A stretch of 64,000 nucleotides of DNA from Vagococcus entomophilus (GCF_003987595.1 NZ_NGJZ01000001.1:434001-498000); one strand, 5' to 3'; shown: positions 10,559 to 19,984, counted from the stretch's first letter. The notes: generated by a model from the letters alone, not told the origin. Program-made: numbers and translations.

Positions 10559-11098
10559 ATGAAATTGACAAAGAGCTTTGAACAAGCGGTTTGTATCATG
10601 GCAATGCTCTCAACTCAAGAAATAGATAGTCCAATTACATCTGAAACTATCAATTTAAGGTTACAGTGCTCTTATACGTATTTACGTAAAATTATGAGAA
10701 AGCTAGTGGTTTCTGGACTGGTAACTTCTGTACCGGGAAATAAAGGAGGCTTTTCTTTAGCGAAAGATGCGAATGATATTTCGATTTTAGATATTGTTGA
10801 AGCGGTAGAGGGTCCTGTAGATACCTATCAAACAAAAAATCTGATTCAAAATGTCTTTCAAGATGGAAAATCAGAATATGTTGAGAGCGGTACAGAACGG
10901 ATGCAGGCAATCTTTCGAGCGGCAGATCAGAAGTGGTCTGAAGAACTTGAAACTGTAAAAGTAGCAAAAGTCGTGTATGATGTCTTGAAAGAGAAAAGTT
11001 TAAATTCAATAGATTGGAACAAAGAAACACAAAAAGAACAACATTCACTTTTGAAAGAATTAAGTATCAGAATTACAGATAAGGGTGCCAAAAAATAG
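10559..11098 (+). CDS. Rrf2-family transcriptional regulator
   Basis: 179 residues. The winged-helix N-terminal domain (TKSFEQAVCIMAML, YLRKIMRKL, VTSVPGNKGGFSLAK) is typical of Rrf2 proteins. The cysteines that bind Fe-S in IscR/NsrR are not present as a cluster, so it probably does not carry a canonical cluster. The C-terminal half is longer than minimal family members and helical. An excellent ribosome binding site (GAGGAGAAG) precedes the ATG. The likely partner is the upstream nrdI gene; targets are unknown. Confidence 0.85.
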   Translation: MKLTKSFEQAVCIMAMLSTQEIDSPITSETINLRLQCSYTYLRKIMRKLVVSGLVTSVPGNKGGFSLAKDANDISILDIVEAVEGPVDTYQTKNLIQNVFQDGKSEYVESGTERMQAIFRAADQKWSEELETVKVAKVVYDVLKEKSLNSIDWNKETQKEQHSLLKELSIRITDKGAKK

Positions 11099-11123
11099 TA
11101 GGCGCCTCTTTTTTGTGCAAGCA

Positions 11124-11169
11124 AAAAGGAATGAAACGAAGAGGAACTTATTTTTGTTTCATTCCTTTT
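11124..11169. terminator. Bidirectional terminator
   Basis: A 14-bp inverted repeat (11124-11137 with 11156-11169) with A and T flanks, between the Rrf2 gene and the convergent membrane-protein gene. Confidence 0.8.
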
Positions 11170-11190
11170 GTTGCGGTGAAATTGTACAGC

Positions 11191-12042
11191 TTATTTTGCA
11201 AAGATTGCTTTAGGGGCGCGATGGATTTCAACAATCACTTGTACTTGAAAATCTTTGTATTCGGTATTCATAATTTGTTTTTTTGCATCATAGACCTTGT
11301 AAGGACCGCCAATTAGGCTTGCTTTAACTGTAGGAGTGGTTTCCTTGCTAAGATATGGCAGTAAAAATTTTACTTTGTCAGCTGCCAAAAAACCAATTGG
11401 TTTTTCGAATAATAAAACTTCTATTTCTATTTTATTAGTTTTTTGATTTGTTTTTTTATGTAATCTGACATCGGATGTAGTGTAAAAGCTACGCAGTTGA
11501 ATATGCATATTAAAAATTTCACGGATATCATGGCTAGCAACTGTTGCATAATTTATATTAAAATATTGACAAGTATCTTTAATAATTTTGTCGATTCCTT
11601 TGTAGTAGTTACTTTCATTGCAACTTACTCGCTCGACAAATGATGTGAAGATCAAAGGGGTGCTTAGCTCGTAAAAGTTTGTTTCTTTTACAGAGTCTTC
11701 ACTTTTTTTCATTTGGGGGACAGCCACTTCTTTTTTTAAAAAAAATGGCGAAATTGCTTTTGGTACGGGGATTTTCTTTTTCACTTTTTTTGTAATATGA
11801 GCAGCAAAGCGAGTAGCTTTTACTGTTTTTTCTTTTTTAGGAGAAGCTATTTTTTCTTCGAATTCTTTATCCGATTTGTTAGAGAAGAACAAGTAAATAA
11901 ACAAACAAAGGCTTAAAAATAAATAAAAAATGGCAAAAATTAATGTCATTTTATTTTGTGTAGCATGTTGAAAAAAATAAATGGAAATAAAAAGCGTTAG
12001 GCAACCTAAAAGGCTATAAAGGACATTGAATAGTTTGTTCAA
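11191..12042 (-). CDS. Membrane-anchored protein of unknown function
   Basis: I do not recognise a family. Two adjacent hydrophobic helices at the N-terminus (LYSLLGCLTLFISIYFF and MTLIFAIFYLFLSLCLF) are followed by a very basic lysine-rich linker and a ~170-residue soluble C-terminal domain. I place the start at a TTG (12042) because AAAGGATG lies just upstream. The longer reading from ATG 12117 (308 aa) lacks a ribosome binding site and overlaps a possible promoter (TATGAT near 12092). The soluble domain is presumably cytosolic given the basic linker. Monocistronic; divergent from the T-box operon. Confidence 0.6.
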   Translation of the reverse strand: MNKLFNVLYSLLGCLTLFISIYFFQHATQNKMTLIFAIFYLFLSLCLFIYLFFSNKSDKEFEEKIASPKKEKTVKATRFAAHITKKVKKKIPVPKAISPFFLKKEVAVPQMKKSEDSVKETNFYELSTPLIFTSFVERVSCNESNYYKGIDKIIKDTCQYFNINYATVASHDIREIFNMHIQLRSFYTTSDVRLHKKTNQKTNKIEIEVLLFEKPIGFLAADKVKFLLPYLSKETTPTVKASLIGGPYKVYDAKKQIMNTEYKDFQVQVIVEIHRAPKAIFAK

Positions 12043-12171
12043 AAAATGTACATCCTTTCTTATTTGAAATCGAAATGTTTTTGATTTTATCATACCCCAA
12101 ATGGACATTAATTTCATTAAAGTTCGTAAAAATAAATGATATTTTTTTGTAGTTAAAGTTGACTAAATATT

Positions 12172-12200
12172 TTGACAATAGCTAATGATTTTGGTATATT
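12172..12200 (+). promoter_or_regulatory. Promoter of the T-box operon
   Basis: TTGACA (12172-12177), a 17-base spacer and TATATT (12195-12200). Transcription would start near 12207, at the beginning of the T-box leader. Confidence 0.85.
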
Positions 12201-12206
12201 ATACTA

Positions 12207-12468
12207 AAGTTAATGAGGAGAAGAGTATAAAATGTCTTTTTTACAAAGAGAACTCATGGTTGGTGGAAATGGGTAAAAGCATTTTAGAAGATGGTCTCTA
12301 AAACGTTTTGCTGAATCTTGTAAGATAAAGCAATTCCGGCTACTGTCCGTTACCGCAAGTGCACGAATTTGCATGTGCTTGAGGCATCGATTGATGATGT
12401 GAAAAAAGGTGGTACCACGAGATAGTCGTCCTTGTCCCTATATTTTTATATAGGGACAAGGACTTTTT
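12207..12468 (+). ncRNA. T-box riboswitch leader of the sulfur amino-acid operon
   Basis: The leader has the stem I motifs AGAGAA and GGTTGGTGGAAAT (about 12247-12269). It has an apical hairpin around 12276-12309, the T-box antiterminator sequence AAAGGTGGTACCACGAG (about 12405-12421) and a strong terminator (12428-12443 with 12448-12463, then T5). Uncharged tRNA should stabilise the antiterminator. The UGGU in the T-box bulge predicts a tRNA with discriminator A. The specifier codon is not clear: candidates in the expected 3' side of stem I are around 12309-12321. Confidence 0.9.
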
Positions 12469-12493
12469 ATTTACAAAAAATGGAGGAGATTCT

Positions 12494-13600
12494 ATGACAG
12501 ATGAAAAAAAGCATATCGAAACGGTGTTAGCCCAGATTGGGAACAATAAAAACCCACAGACCGGTTCGATCAATATGCCAGTGTATTTTTCAACAACGTT
12601 TGCACATCCGACTTTGGGTGAATCTACTGGATTTGATTATACTAGAACACAAAATCCAACGCGAAAAGTTTTAGAGGAAACATTAGCAGAGTTGGAAAAT
12701 GGGAACAAAGCATTTGCCACAAGTTCAGGGATGAGTGCGATTCAATTAGTGTTTTCGCTTTTTAAATCAGGGAGTCATATTGTTGCTTCAAGAGATTTGT
12801 ATGGTGGAAGTTATCGCTATTTTCAAAAATTAGAAGAAAAAGGTCAGTTCAAATTTTCATATAGTGAGTCAGAAGATGCATTTGAACAATTGATTATTCC
12901 AGGTGAAACAGTTGCATTATTTATTGAAACGCCAACGAATCCTTTGATGAATGAAGTATCTATTGAAAAGCTAAGTAAGTTAGCCCGAAAATTTCAGTTG
13001 TTACTCGTTGTCGATAATACATTTTATACCCCTATTTTACAAAAACCATTGGATCAAGGAGCGGATATTGTGCTGCACAGCGCGACTAAATATTTGGGAG
13101 GACACAATGATCTATTGGCGGGTGTTGTAGTTGCTAGAGAAGAATCAATCGCACAAAGCCTTGCATATGAGCATAATACAACAGGAGCAACGCTTTCCCC
13201 CTTTGATTGTTGGTTACTTATGAGAGGGTTAAAGACTCTAGCCCTTAGAATGGAACGACATCAACAAAATGCTCAGAAATTTGTTGCCTATTTAAAAAAT
13301 GAGTCTGCTGTGACAGAAACTTTCTATCCTGGGAAGGGAGGAATGGTTAGTTTTAAAATAACTGATGCTTCAAAAGTTAAAGAGTTCTTAGCAGCTCTTG
13401 AGCTTGTGACATTTGCTGAAAGTTTAGGTGGGGTAGAGAGTCTGATTACTTATCCTACGACTCAAACGCATGCTGATATTCCAAAAGATTTACGTGAGTC
13501 ATATGGCTTGACACCAGACTTGTTAAGGGTTTCAATAGGAATAGAAAATGTGGAAGATTTGATTGCAGATTTTAAGCAAGCTTTTGAAAAAATTTTATAG
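12494..13600 (+). CDS. PLP-dependent trans-sulfuration enzyme (cystathionine gamma-lyase/synthase family)
   Basis: A 368-residue member of the Cys/Met metabolism PLP family. Visible features are YTRTQNPTR (phosphate/PLP contact), the active-site region ETPTNPLM, the Schiff-base lysine in [12 protein letters not shown], and the C-terminal LLRVSIGIE substrate-binding arginine. The family interconverts cystathionine, homocysteine and cysteine; lyase versus synthase cannot be decided by sequence reading. It lies directly behind the T-box and 23 bases before cysK, so it should make sulfur amino acids on demand, possibly as part of a reverse trans-sulfuration pair. RBS TGGAGGAG precedes the ATG. 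Confidence 0.88.
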   Translation: MTDEKKHIETVLAQIGNNKNPQTGSINMPVYFSTTFAHPTLGESTGFDYTRTQNPTRKVLEETLAELENGNKAFATSSGMSAIQLVFSLFKSGSHIVASRDLYGGSYRYFQKLEEKGQFKFSYSESEDAFEQLIIPGETVALFIETPTNPLMNEVSIEKLSKLARKFQLLLVVDNTFYTPILQKPLDQGADIVLHSATKYLGGHNDLLAGVVVAREESIAQSLAYEHNTTGATLSPFDCWLLMRGLKTLALRMERHQQNAQKFVAYLKNESAVTETFYPGKGGMVSFKITDASKVKEFLAALELVTFAESLGGVESLITYPTTQTHADIPKDLRESYGLTPDLLRVSIGIENVEDLIADFKQAFEKIL

Positions 13601-13623
13601 TCAAAATAGAAAGGATGTTTTTT

Positions 13624-14556
13624 ATGGTCAAAGTAGTTTCGTCTATTACAGAATTAATTGGGGATACGCCCATCGTCAAATTAAACCGTCTTGTGCCAGA
13701 AGATGCTGCAGATGTTTATATTAAGGTTGAGTTTTTTAATCCAGGGAGCAGTGTGAAAGATAGAATTGCTCTTAGCATGATTGAACAAGCAGAAAAAGAA
13801 GGGAAATTAAAAGAAGGTGACACCATCATTGAACCGACAAGTGGTAATACAGGGATTGGCCTGGCGATGGTAGCAGCAGCAAAAGGCTATCGAACGATTA
13901 TCGCAATGCCTGATACCATGAGTATTGAACGTCGTAAGTTGATGCAAGCTTATGGTGCAGAGCTGGTCTTGACGCCTGGAGCAGAAGGTATGAAGGGTGC
14001 CATTGCAAAAGCAAAAGAATTAGCAGAAAAAAATGGATATTTTTTACCGTTGCAGTTTGATAATTTTGCAAATCCCAAAATCCACGAAGAAACAACTGGT
14101 AAGGAAATCATTGAAGCTTTCGGTTCAACAGGAATTGATGCCTTTGTTTCTGGCGTTGGGACAGGTGGGACAATCACTGGTGCGGGAAAAGCTTTGAAAA
14201 AAGCAAACCCTGCAATTCAAATTTTTGCCGTTGAGCCATCTGAATCACCCGTATTACAAGGGGGAAAACCAGGACCACATAAAATTCAAGGGATTGGTGC
14301 AGGCTTTGTTCCTAAAGTTTTAGAGACAGATATTTACGATGCAGTGATTGAAATCCCTAGTGAAAAAGCAATTGAAACTGCACGAAATGTTGGGAAAAAA
14401 GAAGGGATTCTAGTCGGAATTTCATCTGGTGCGGCGATTGAAGCGGCCATTCAAATTGCGATTAAACTTGGTAAAGGAAAAAAAGTTTTAGCAATAGTTC
14501 CAGATAATGGGGAGCGTTATTTATCTACGGCTCTTTATGAGTTTCCAGAAGCATAA
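13624..14556 (+). CDS. cysK: Cysteine synthase / cystathionine beta-synthase-like enzyme
   Basis: 310 residues of the fold-type II PLP family. The Schiff-base lysine is in [11 protein letters not shown], the substrate loop is PTSGNTGIG, the phosphate-binding loop is [10 protein letters not shown], and SSGAA is near the C-terminus. CysK-type enzymes make cysteine from O-acetylserine and sulfide; close relatives use homocysteine (CBS activity), which would fit the upstream gene. The ATG at 13624 has AAAGGATG upstream; the earlier in-frame ATG at 13615 is part of that site. No cysE is nearby. Confidence 0.92.
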   Translation: MVKVVSSITELIGDTPIVKLNRLVPEDAADVYIKVEFFNPGSSVKDRIALSMIEQAEKEGKLKEGDTIIEPTSGNTGIGLAMVAAAKGYRTIIAMPDTMSIERRKLMQAYGAELVLTPGAEGMKGAIAKAKELAEKNGYFLPLQFDNFANPKIHEETTGKEIIEAFGSTGIDAFVSGVGTGGTITGAGKALKKANPAIQIFAVEPSESPVLQGGKPGPHKIQGIGAGFVPKVLETDIYDAVIEIPSEKAIETARNVGKKEGILVGISSGAAIEAAIQIAIKLGKGKKVLAIVPDNGERYLSTALYEFPEA

Positions 14557-14572
14557 TCAAATAGTCAAGTGA

Positions 14573-14607
14573 AAAATACTTTTGCCATTTTTATAAAAGT
14601 ATTTTTT
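14573..14607 (+). terminator. Terminator after cysK
   Basis: AAAATACTTTT / AAAAGTATTTT inverted repeat followed by T residues. Confidence 0.75.
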
Positions 14608-14719
14608 GCTTTTTTATGTCAACTTCTTTAGCGGTTTTTTTGGATAAATTAGCATTTTTTCGTGCAGAAGTGCCTTAAAAAAGGTATACTATTGATGATA
14701 AGAATAAATGGAGGCTCTC

Positions 14720-15682
14720 ATGGGAAAAAATTATTTTGATTCAAAGTTAAAAATTTTTAGTCTAAATGCTAGTCAAGAATTAGCAAAAAATATTGCGGAT
14801 TCGATTGGAACAGAACTTGGAAAATGTTCAGTGCGGACATTTAGTGATGGGGAAGTTCAAATCAACATTGAAGAAAGTGTTCGGGGAGACCATGTTTATG
14901 TAATTCAAGCTACTAGTTATCCCGTTAATGATCATTTGCTCGAACTATTGATCATGATTGATGCATTAAAGCGTGCGAGTGCCAAATCAATTAATATTGT
15001 CTTACCTTATTATGGATACGCAAGGCAAGATCGAACAGCAAAACCAAGAGAACCGATTACTGCAAAACTGATTGCTAATTTGTTGGAAAAAGCAGGTGCA
15101 AATCGTGTATTAACCCTCGATCTACACGCTGTACAATTACAAGGCTTCTTCGATATACCTGTCGACAACTTGTTTACAATGCCTTTGTTTGCTAAGTACT
15201 TTCAAGACGAGGTCCAAGAAAATGAAGAAGATTGGATGGTTGTATCTCCAAAAAATAGTGGGGTAAAAAGAGCGCGTGAACTGGCAACGTATCTCAGCAC
15301 TGGTTTAGCAATCGTGGATCAAGAATATCATGAAAAAGATGCCTCAAAGGATTATGTTATTGGGAATGTATCAGGTAAAAAATGTATTATTGTCGATGAT
15401 ATTATCAATACTGGGGGGACCTGTGCGATTGCTGCGGAAGTTCTAAAGCATGCTGGGGCCAAAGATATTGTAGTGGTTGCAAGTCATGGTGTCTTTAGTT
15501 CAGGTGCCAAAGAAAAACTTGAACAAGCACCAATTAGTAAGCTTCTACTCACAGATTCAATCGATGGAATTCCAGATAAGCATATTAGAGGACTTGAAAT
15601 CTTGACTTGTTCAGTTTTGATGGGTCAAGCAATTAGACGAATCCATGAAAATCAACCAATGAGTCCACTATTCAAACTTTAA
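14720..15682 (+). CDS. prs: Ribose-phosphate pyrophosphokinase (PRPP synthetase)
   Basis: 320 residues. Conserved features include FSDGEVQINIEESVRG, the ATP-site YARQDR, DLHAVQLQGFFDIPVDNL (the usual form has DLHAGQIQGFFDIP) and the PRPP-binding loop CIIVDDIINTGGT. The enzyme makes PRPP from ribose-5-phosphate and ATP for nucleotide, histidine and tryptophan synthesis. The start at 14720 has GGAGG eight bases upstream; the ATG at 14708 belongs to that site. The Val-for-Gly change in the flexible loop and the absence of glmU upstream suggest a second, accessory Prs. Confidence 0.93.
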   Translation: MGKNYFDSKLKIFSLNASQELAKNIADSIGTELGKCSVRTFSDGEVQINIEESVRGDHVYVIQATSYPVNDHLLELLIMIDALKRASAKSINIVLPYYGYARQDRTAKPREPITAKLIANLLEKAGANRVLTLDLHAVQLQGFFDIPVDNLFTMPLFAKYFQDEVQENEEDWMVVSPKNSGVKRARELATYLSTGLAIVDQEYHEKDASKDYVIGNVSGKKCIIVDDIINTGGTCAIAAEVLKHAGAKDIVVVASHGVFSSGAKEKLEQAPISKLLLTDSIDGIPDKHIRGLEILTCSVLMGQAIRRIHENQPMSPLFKL

Positions 15683-15773
15683 ATTCTCATTAAGTGACTT
15701 TTATTCTCAATTAAAAATGATCAAATGTTTTAGCTCTCTAGTAATGAATTCTATATAAAAGCTAATTAAATAA

Positions 15774-15812
15774 GAAAAAAAGAGAATTCCTTTGACTAAT
15801 TCTCTTTTTTTT
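15774..15812 (+). terminator. prs terminator
   Basis: 14-bp inverted repeat AAAAAAAGAGAATT / AATTCTCTTTTTTT with T run. Confidence 0.88.
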
Positions 15813-15839
15813 GTTACTCTTTAATTGTAATAATAATAA
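15811..15839 (+). promoter_or_regulatory. ahpC promoter with PerR-box-like sequence
   Basis: TTGTTA (15811-15816), 17 bases, TAATAA (15834-15839). The stretch 15825-15839 (TTGTAATAATAATAA) matches 10 of the 12 fixed positions of the PerR consensus TTAnAATnATTnTAA. PerR control of ahpC is expected from the family; in such A/T-rich DNA the match alone is weak. Confidence 0.5.
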
Positions 15840-15858
15840 ATAAAAAGGAGTCACAATC

Positions 15859-16425
15859 ATGACAAATTTAATCAATACAAAACTACTTGACTTTGAAACA
15901 GATGCTTACCGTAAAGGTGAATTTATTAAAGTAAAAACAGAAGATGTACTAGGAAAATGGAGTATTTTTTTCTTTTATCCTGCTGATTTTTCATTTGTTT
16001 GTCCAACTGAACTAGGGGATTTACAAGATCATTATAAAGAACTGCAAGAAATGGGTTGTGAAGTCTACTCAGTATCAACAGATAGCCATTTCGTGCATAA
16101 AGCATGGGCAGATGCGACGGATACAATTGGCAAAATCGAATACACTATGTTATCAGACCAAAATACAAAAATTTCTCGTTTCTTTGGTGTTTTAGATGAA
16201 GAAGCAGGACAAGCTTTCCGTGGTTCATTTGTTATCAATCCACGTGGCGAAATTAAAGCTTACGAAATCAACGATATGGGAATTGGACGTAATGCAGCAG
16301 AAACAGTTCGTAAAGTTGAAGCAGCAATGTTTGTTGAAGAACACGGAGACCGCGTTTGTCCAGCCAATTGGAAACCAGGGGCAGATACAATTGCACCTAG
16401 CTTGGATTTAGTCGGAAAAATTTAA
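15859..16425 (+). CDS. ahpC: Alkyl hydroperoxide reductase peroxiredoxin subunit AhpC
   Basis: A 188-residue typical 2-Cys peroxiredoxin. The peroxidatic cysteine is in FVCPTE (around residue 49) and the resolving cysteine is in RVCPANW near the C-terminus. It reduces hydrogen peroxide and organic hydroperoxides, and is re-reduced by AhpF encoded immediately downstream. RBS AAAGGAGTCAC precedes the ATG. Confidence 0.96.
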   Translation: MTNLINTKLLDFETDAYRKGEFIKVKTEDVLGKWSIFFFYPADFSFVCPTELGDLQDHYKELQEMGCEVYSVSTDSHFVHKAWADATDTIGKIEYTMLSDQNTKISRFFGVLDEEAGQAFRGSFVINPRGEIKAYEINDMGIGRNAAETVRKVEAAMFVEEHGDRVCPANWKPGADTIAPSLDLVGKI

Positions 16426-16484
16426 TTGCTCATAATTGTTTTAATAAAAAAGTAAATCAAAGTATGGCTTCAAAAAAAGTCAGT

Positions 16485-16517
16485 GAGGCATGACTATTAT
16501 AGTTTTGCCTCTTTTTT
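16485..16517 (+). terminator. Weak intergenic terminator between ahpC and ahpF
   Basis: GAGGCA / TGCCTC with a 15-base loop and six T residues. It probably allows partial read-through so that ahpC is made in excess of ahpF. Confidence 0.5.
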
Positions 16518-16543
16518 CTGGCAATGGAATGAGAGGGAAAAAG

Positions 16544-18229
16544 ATGGATAAACATATTTATGATATCATTGTTATTGGTGGCGGTTCTGCCGCCTTAGCA
16601 GCAGGGATTTATGCAGGACGCTCAATGTTAGACATTCTAATTATTGAAAAAGAAAAAATTGGCGGTCAGGTGATGACAACCTCTGATGTTGTTAACTATC
16701 CAGGGATTAGAAAAACAACTGGTCCCAAGTTAATGGAAGATATGCACCAGCAAGCACTGGATTTTGGTGCTGAATTTGTAAGCGATGAGATTATAAAAGT
16801 TGATTTTTCTAAAGATGAAAAAGTACTAATCGGCTCAAATGGAACAGAGTACAAAACTCGAGCGGTAATCATTGGTACTGGTGCCTCCGCAAATAAAATT
16901 GGCTTTCCAGGAGAAGTTGAATTTACAGGTAGAGGCGTAGCCTACTGTTCAACTTGTGATGGCGAGTTTTTTACTGGATTAGATATTTTTGTCATTGGTG
17001 GTGGATATGCTGCGGCAGAAGAAGCAGTATATTTAACAAGATATGGCAAAAAAGTTCATATGATTATTCGCGAACCTGATTTTACATGTGCTGAAATGAC
17101 CGCTAATCAGGCAAAAAATAATGAAAAAATTGATATTGTATACAATACAGAAGTCAAAGAAATTAGTGGGGAAGGCTTACTTCAAAAGGCAGTTTTTAAA
17201 AATAATCAAACGGGTGAAGAAACTATTTTTGAAGCAGATGAACAAGACGGCTCTTTTGGAATGTTTGTGTTTGCTGGAAACAAGCCCAATACGCAAGTGT
17301 TTAAGGATGCCATTGAAATGACTCCGCATGGATTTATTCCAACGAATGAGTCAATGGAAACAAACGTTAAGGGTGTTTACGCTGTAGGAGACTTAAGAGT
17401 AAAAGAACTCAGACAGATTGTTACGGCAGTAGCGGACGGTGCAATTGCAGCTACAAAAGCACAACAATTTGTAACTTCTGAAAAAGAACGTTTGGGTATA
17501 CCAGTGGTTCATAAAGAAGTAATTGCACAAAAAGAAAAAAACACAGAGTCTACTAAGGCTACAGCTACCGAAGCTTCCAAAAAGGTACAGCATTCTGGAG
17601 ACTGGTTCCCACAAGAAATGAAAGCCCAGCTATCTAGCATTTTTGAAAAACTAACGAAACCAGTCAAAATTGTCAATATTTTGGATGAAAAAGAGCCAAA
17701 AACGCTCGAGTTCGCTGGATTTTTAGCAGAGTTTGCTACTTTGGGTGAAAAAATTCAAGTGGAGACTATTTCTTTAGGGGAAAATCGTGAGTTTGAAGAT
17801 AAGATTGCTTTGAAACGCTTGCCAGCAGCAGTTTTATTTAATGAAAAAGATGAATATACTGGAATTAAATTTAGTGGAATACCAAGTGGTCATGAATTGA
17901 ACTCACTTGTGCTTGCAGTATACAATGTTGGGAGTAAAGGGCAACCACTAGAAGAAAAGCTTATGACACAGATTAGTCAATTGCCCAAAACGAAAATTGA
18001 GATTTGTGTTTCATTGACTTGTCACTTTTGTCCAGACGTCGTAGCGGCTTGTCAAAGAATTGCTTCAATCAACCATCAAGTTGAGGCTGAGATGATTGAT
18101 ACCGCTCTTTTTCCAGATTTAAAGAAAGAACGAAAATTAATGAGCGTGCCAGCAATGATTATTAATGATGAAAAAGTCGTGTTTGGTGCAAAAAATATGG
18201 AAGAAATTTTAGCTGAAATTACTGAATAA
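16544..18229 (+). CDS. ahpF: AhpF-type peroxiredoxin reductase with permuted domain order
   Basis: 561 residues. The thioredoxin-reductase-like half comes first: FAD-binding GGGSAALAAGIYAG near the N-terminus, redox pair YCSTCDGEFF, NAD(P)H-binding GGGYAAAEEA, and a C-terminal FAD motif GVYAVGDLR. Then come a linker and a tandem thioredoxin-fold domain carrying a second CxxC (LTCHFCPDV). Canonical AhpF has the tandem thioredoxin folds at the N-terminus, so this is a permuted version, which I recall for enterococcal homologues. It transfers NAD(P)H electrons to AhpC. The start at 16544 has GAGGGAAAAAG upstream; the 18 codons before it lack a site. Confidence 0.92.
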   Translation: MDKHIYDIIVIGGGSAALAAGIYAGRSMLDILIIEKEKIGGQVMTTSDVVNYPGIRKTTGPKLMEDMHQQALDFGAEFVSDEIIKVDFSKDEKVLIGSNGTEYKTRAVIIGTGASANKIGFPGEVEFTGRGVAYCSTCDGEFFTGLDIFVIGGGYAAAEEAVYLTRYGKKVHMIIREPDFTCAEMTANQAKNNEKIDIVYNTEVKEISGEGLLQKAVFKNNQTGEETIFEADEQDGSFGMFVFAGNKPNTQVFKDAIEMTPHGFIPTNESMETNVKGVYAVGDLRVKELRQIVTAVADGAIAATKAQQFVTSEKERLGIPVVHKEVIAQKEKNTESTKATATEASKKVQHSGDWFPQEMKAQLSSIFEKLTKPVKIVNILDEKEPKTLEFAGFLAEFATLGEKIQVETISLGENREFEDKIALKRLPAAVLFNEKDEYTGIKFSGIPSGHELNSLVLAVYNVGSKGQPLEEKLMTQISQLPKTKIEICVSLTCHFCPDVVAACQRIASINHQVEAEMIDTALFPDLKKERKLMSVPAMIINDEKVVFGAKNMEEILAEITE

Positions 18230-18263
18230 TTTTTTCGGAAATACGCAAAAACGGCTGATTTTG

Positions 18264-18306
18264 AAAGTGAGATAAAAGCGATTCCTACTTTTATCTCACT
18301 TTTTTT
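18264..18306 (+). terminator. ahpF terminator
   Basis: 15-bp perfect inverted repeat (18264-18278 with 18288-18302) and T run. Confidence 0.92.
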
Positions 18307-18430
18307 ATGGCGCAATCGGTTTTGTATCTGAGTAGAAATGTGTGAAAGATGAATTTTTACTTAAAAAATGATGAAAAAATGGTATACTATTACAAAACAA
18401 TTCTATTTGGGGAATAAGGAGAGGTCAAAA

Positions 18431-19924
18431 TTGGAAATTAAGTATTGTAGCACGAGAGACAAAACGAATATCGTCAGTCCTTCCATGGCGATTCTGCAAG
18501 GTTTAGCAGCGGATGGCGGCTTGTACGTACCGCAAGAATTCCCGGATTTTGATTTAGATATAAAAAAACTTTCGAAAATGTCTTATCAAGAAGTTGCCTT
18601 TGAAGTGATGAGTAAATTTTTAAGTGATTTTACTGAAGAAGAACTGAAAGATTGTATCAAAAAAGCATATGATGCTAAATTCGATACTCTTCAAATTGCA
18701 CCTATCAAAAAAGTAGGAGCAAACTATTATTTGGAGCTATTTCATGGTTCGACCATTGCATTTAAGGATATGGCCTTATCGATTTTACCTCACTTGATGA
18801 TAACTGCTGCCAAAAAACAAAAGAGCAATCAAGAGATTGTCATTTTGACTGCAACTTCAGGTGATACGGGAAAAGCCGCCATGGCGGGATTTTCAGATGT
18901 TCCAGGAACGAAAATTATTGTGTTTTATCCTAAAAAAGGAGTTAGTCCGATTCAAGAGCGTCAGATGCTTACGCAAAAGGGAAAAAACACCTATGTAGTC
19001 GGCATTACAGGGAACTTTGATGATGCACAAACTAACGTAAAAAAAATGTTTAACAACGCATCTTTAAGTGAAAAGTTAGCACAGGAAAATCTGAAATTTT
19101 CATCTGCCAACTCGATTAATATAGGGCGTCTTGTCCCACAAATTGCTTACTATGTCTATGCTTATGCACAGTTGGTTGCTAAAAATCAAATCCAATTAGG
19201 TGAAAAAATTAATTTTTCTGTACCAACTGGAAATTTTGGTAATATTTTAGCTGGTTATTATGCGAAAAAAATAGGACTACCGATCAATCAATTCATCTGT
19301 GCTTCTAACAAAAATAATGTGTTAACCGACTTCTTTCGTAGTGGAACTTACAATAAAAAAAGGCCTTTTTTTATTACAAATTCGCCTTCTATGGATATTC
19401 TTGTCTCAAGTAATTTAGAGCGACTAATTTACCATTTGACAGGAGAAGATGCGTCTAAAACTAAAAGCTTTATGAATGATTTAGTTATTAAAGGAGAGTA
19501 TACTATTTCAGAAGAAATGAAAGTGAAATTGGCAGGGTTTTATGCAAACTATGCCTCAGAAGAAGAAACAGCTCAAGAAATTCAAACTGTTTTTTCTGAA
19601 AATGCTTATGTGCTTGACCCTCATACTGCTGTTGCAGGCAAGGTGTATCGCTACTATCAAGAAGAAACACAGGATACGACAAAAACGGTCATCGTCTCAA
19701 CAGCTAGTCCTTATAAGTTTCCAAGGGCCGTAATAGAAGCTATTTTGGGCAAGTCTTTACCAAAAGAAACGGATTTTGAATTAGTAGAACAATTGCACCA
19801 AAAGGCGCACCTTAGCATTCCAACCGCTGTTACAGAAATTATGGATGCACAGATTTTGCACAATACGGTCGTTCATTCCGATGAAATGCAGCAAGAAGTC
19901 GAAAGAATTTTGAATTTGAATTAA
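18431..19924 (+). CDS. thrC: Threonine synthase
   Basis: 497 residues. The PLP-binding lysine is in HGSTIAFKDMAL, TATSGDTGKAA is the phosphate loop and VPTGNFGNILAGYYA is typical of the long ThrC class. It converts O-phosphohomoserine to threonine. I choose the TTG at 18431 because GGAGAGG lies upstream and a promoter -10 (TATACT at 18383-18388) sits inside the longer reading from 18368. No thrB or hom is adjacent. Confidence 0.92.
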   Translation: MEIKYCSTRDKTNIVSPSMAILQGLAADGGLYVPQEFPDFDLDIKKLSKMSYQEVAFEVMSKFLSDFTEEELKDCIKKAYDAKFDTLQIAPIKKVGANYYLELFHGSTIAFKDMALSILPHLMITAAKKQKSNQEIVILTATSGDTGKAAMAGFSDVPGTKIIVFYPKKGVSPIQERQMLTQKGKNTYVVGITGNFDDAQTNVKKMFNNASLSEKLAQENLKFSSANSINIGRLVPQIAYYVYAYAQLVAKNQIQLGEKINFSVPTGNFGNILAGYYAKKIGLPINQFICASNKNNVLTDFFRSGTYNKKRPFFITNSPSMDILVSSNLERLIYHLTGEDASKTKSFMNDLVIKGEYTISEEMKVKLAGFYANYASEEETAQEIQTVFSENAYVLDPHTAVAGKVYRYYQEETQDTTKTVIVSTASPYKFPRAVIEAILGKSLPKETDFELVEQLHQKAHLSIPTAVTEIMDAQILHNTVVHSDEMQQEVERILNLN

Positions 19925-19940
19925 TAAGAAGTCATCATTA

Positions 19941-19984
19941 AAAGAAGCGCTTAGAAGAGAAATGGTTCTTCTAAACGCTTCTTT
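19941..19984. terminator. Bidirectional terminator
   Basis: 18-base inverted repeat with one mismatch between convergent thrC and the thioesterase gene; its right arm reaches the thioesterase stop codon. Confidence 0.8.

Noticed and set aside
12232-12276. 14-codon ORF in the T-box leader (MSFLQRELMVGGNG) with a GAGGAG site
   Set aside because: It coincides with the stem I sequence motifs AGAGAA and GGTTGGTGGAAA, which explain the bases; a leader peptide is not needed and its codons are not sulfur-amino-acid rich.
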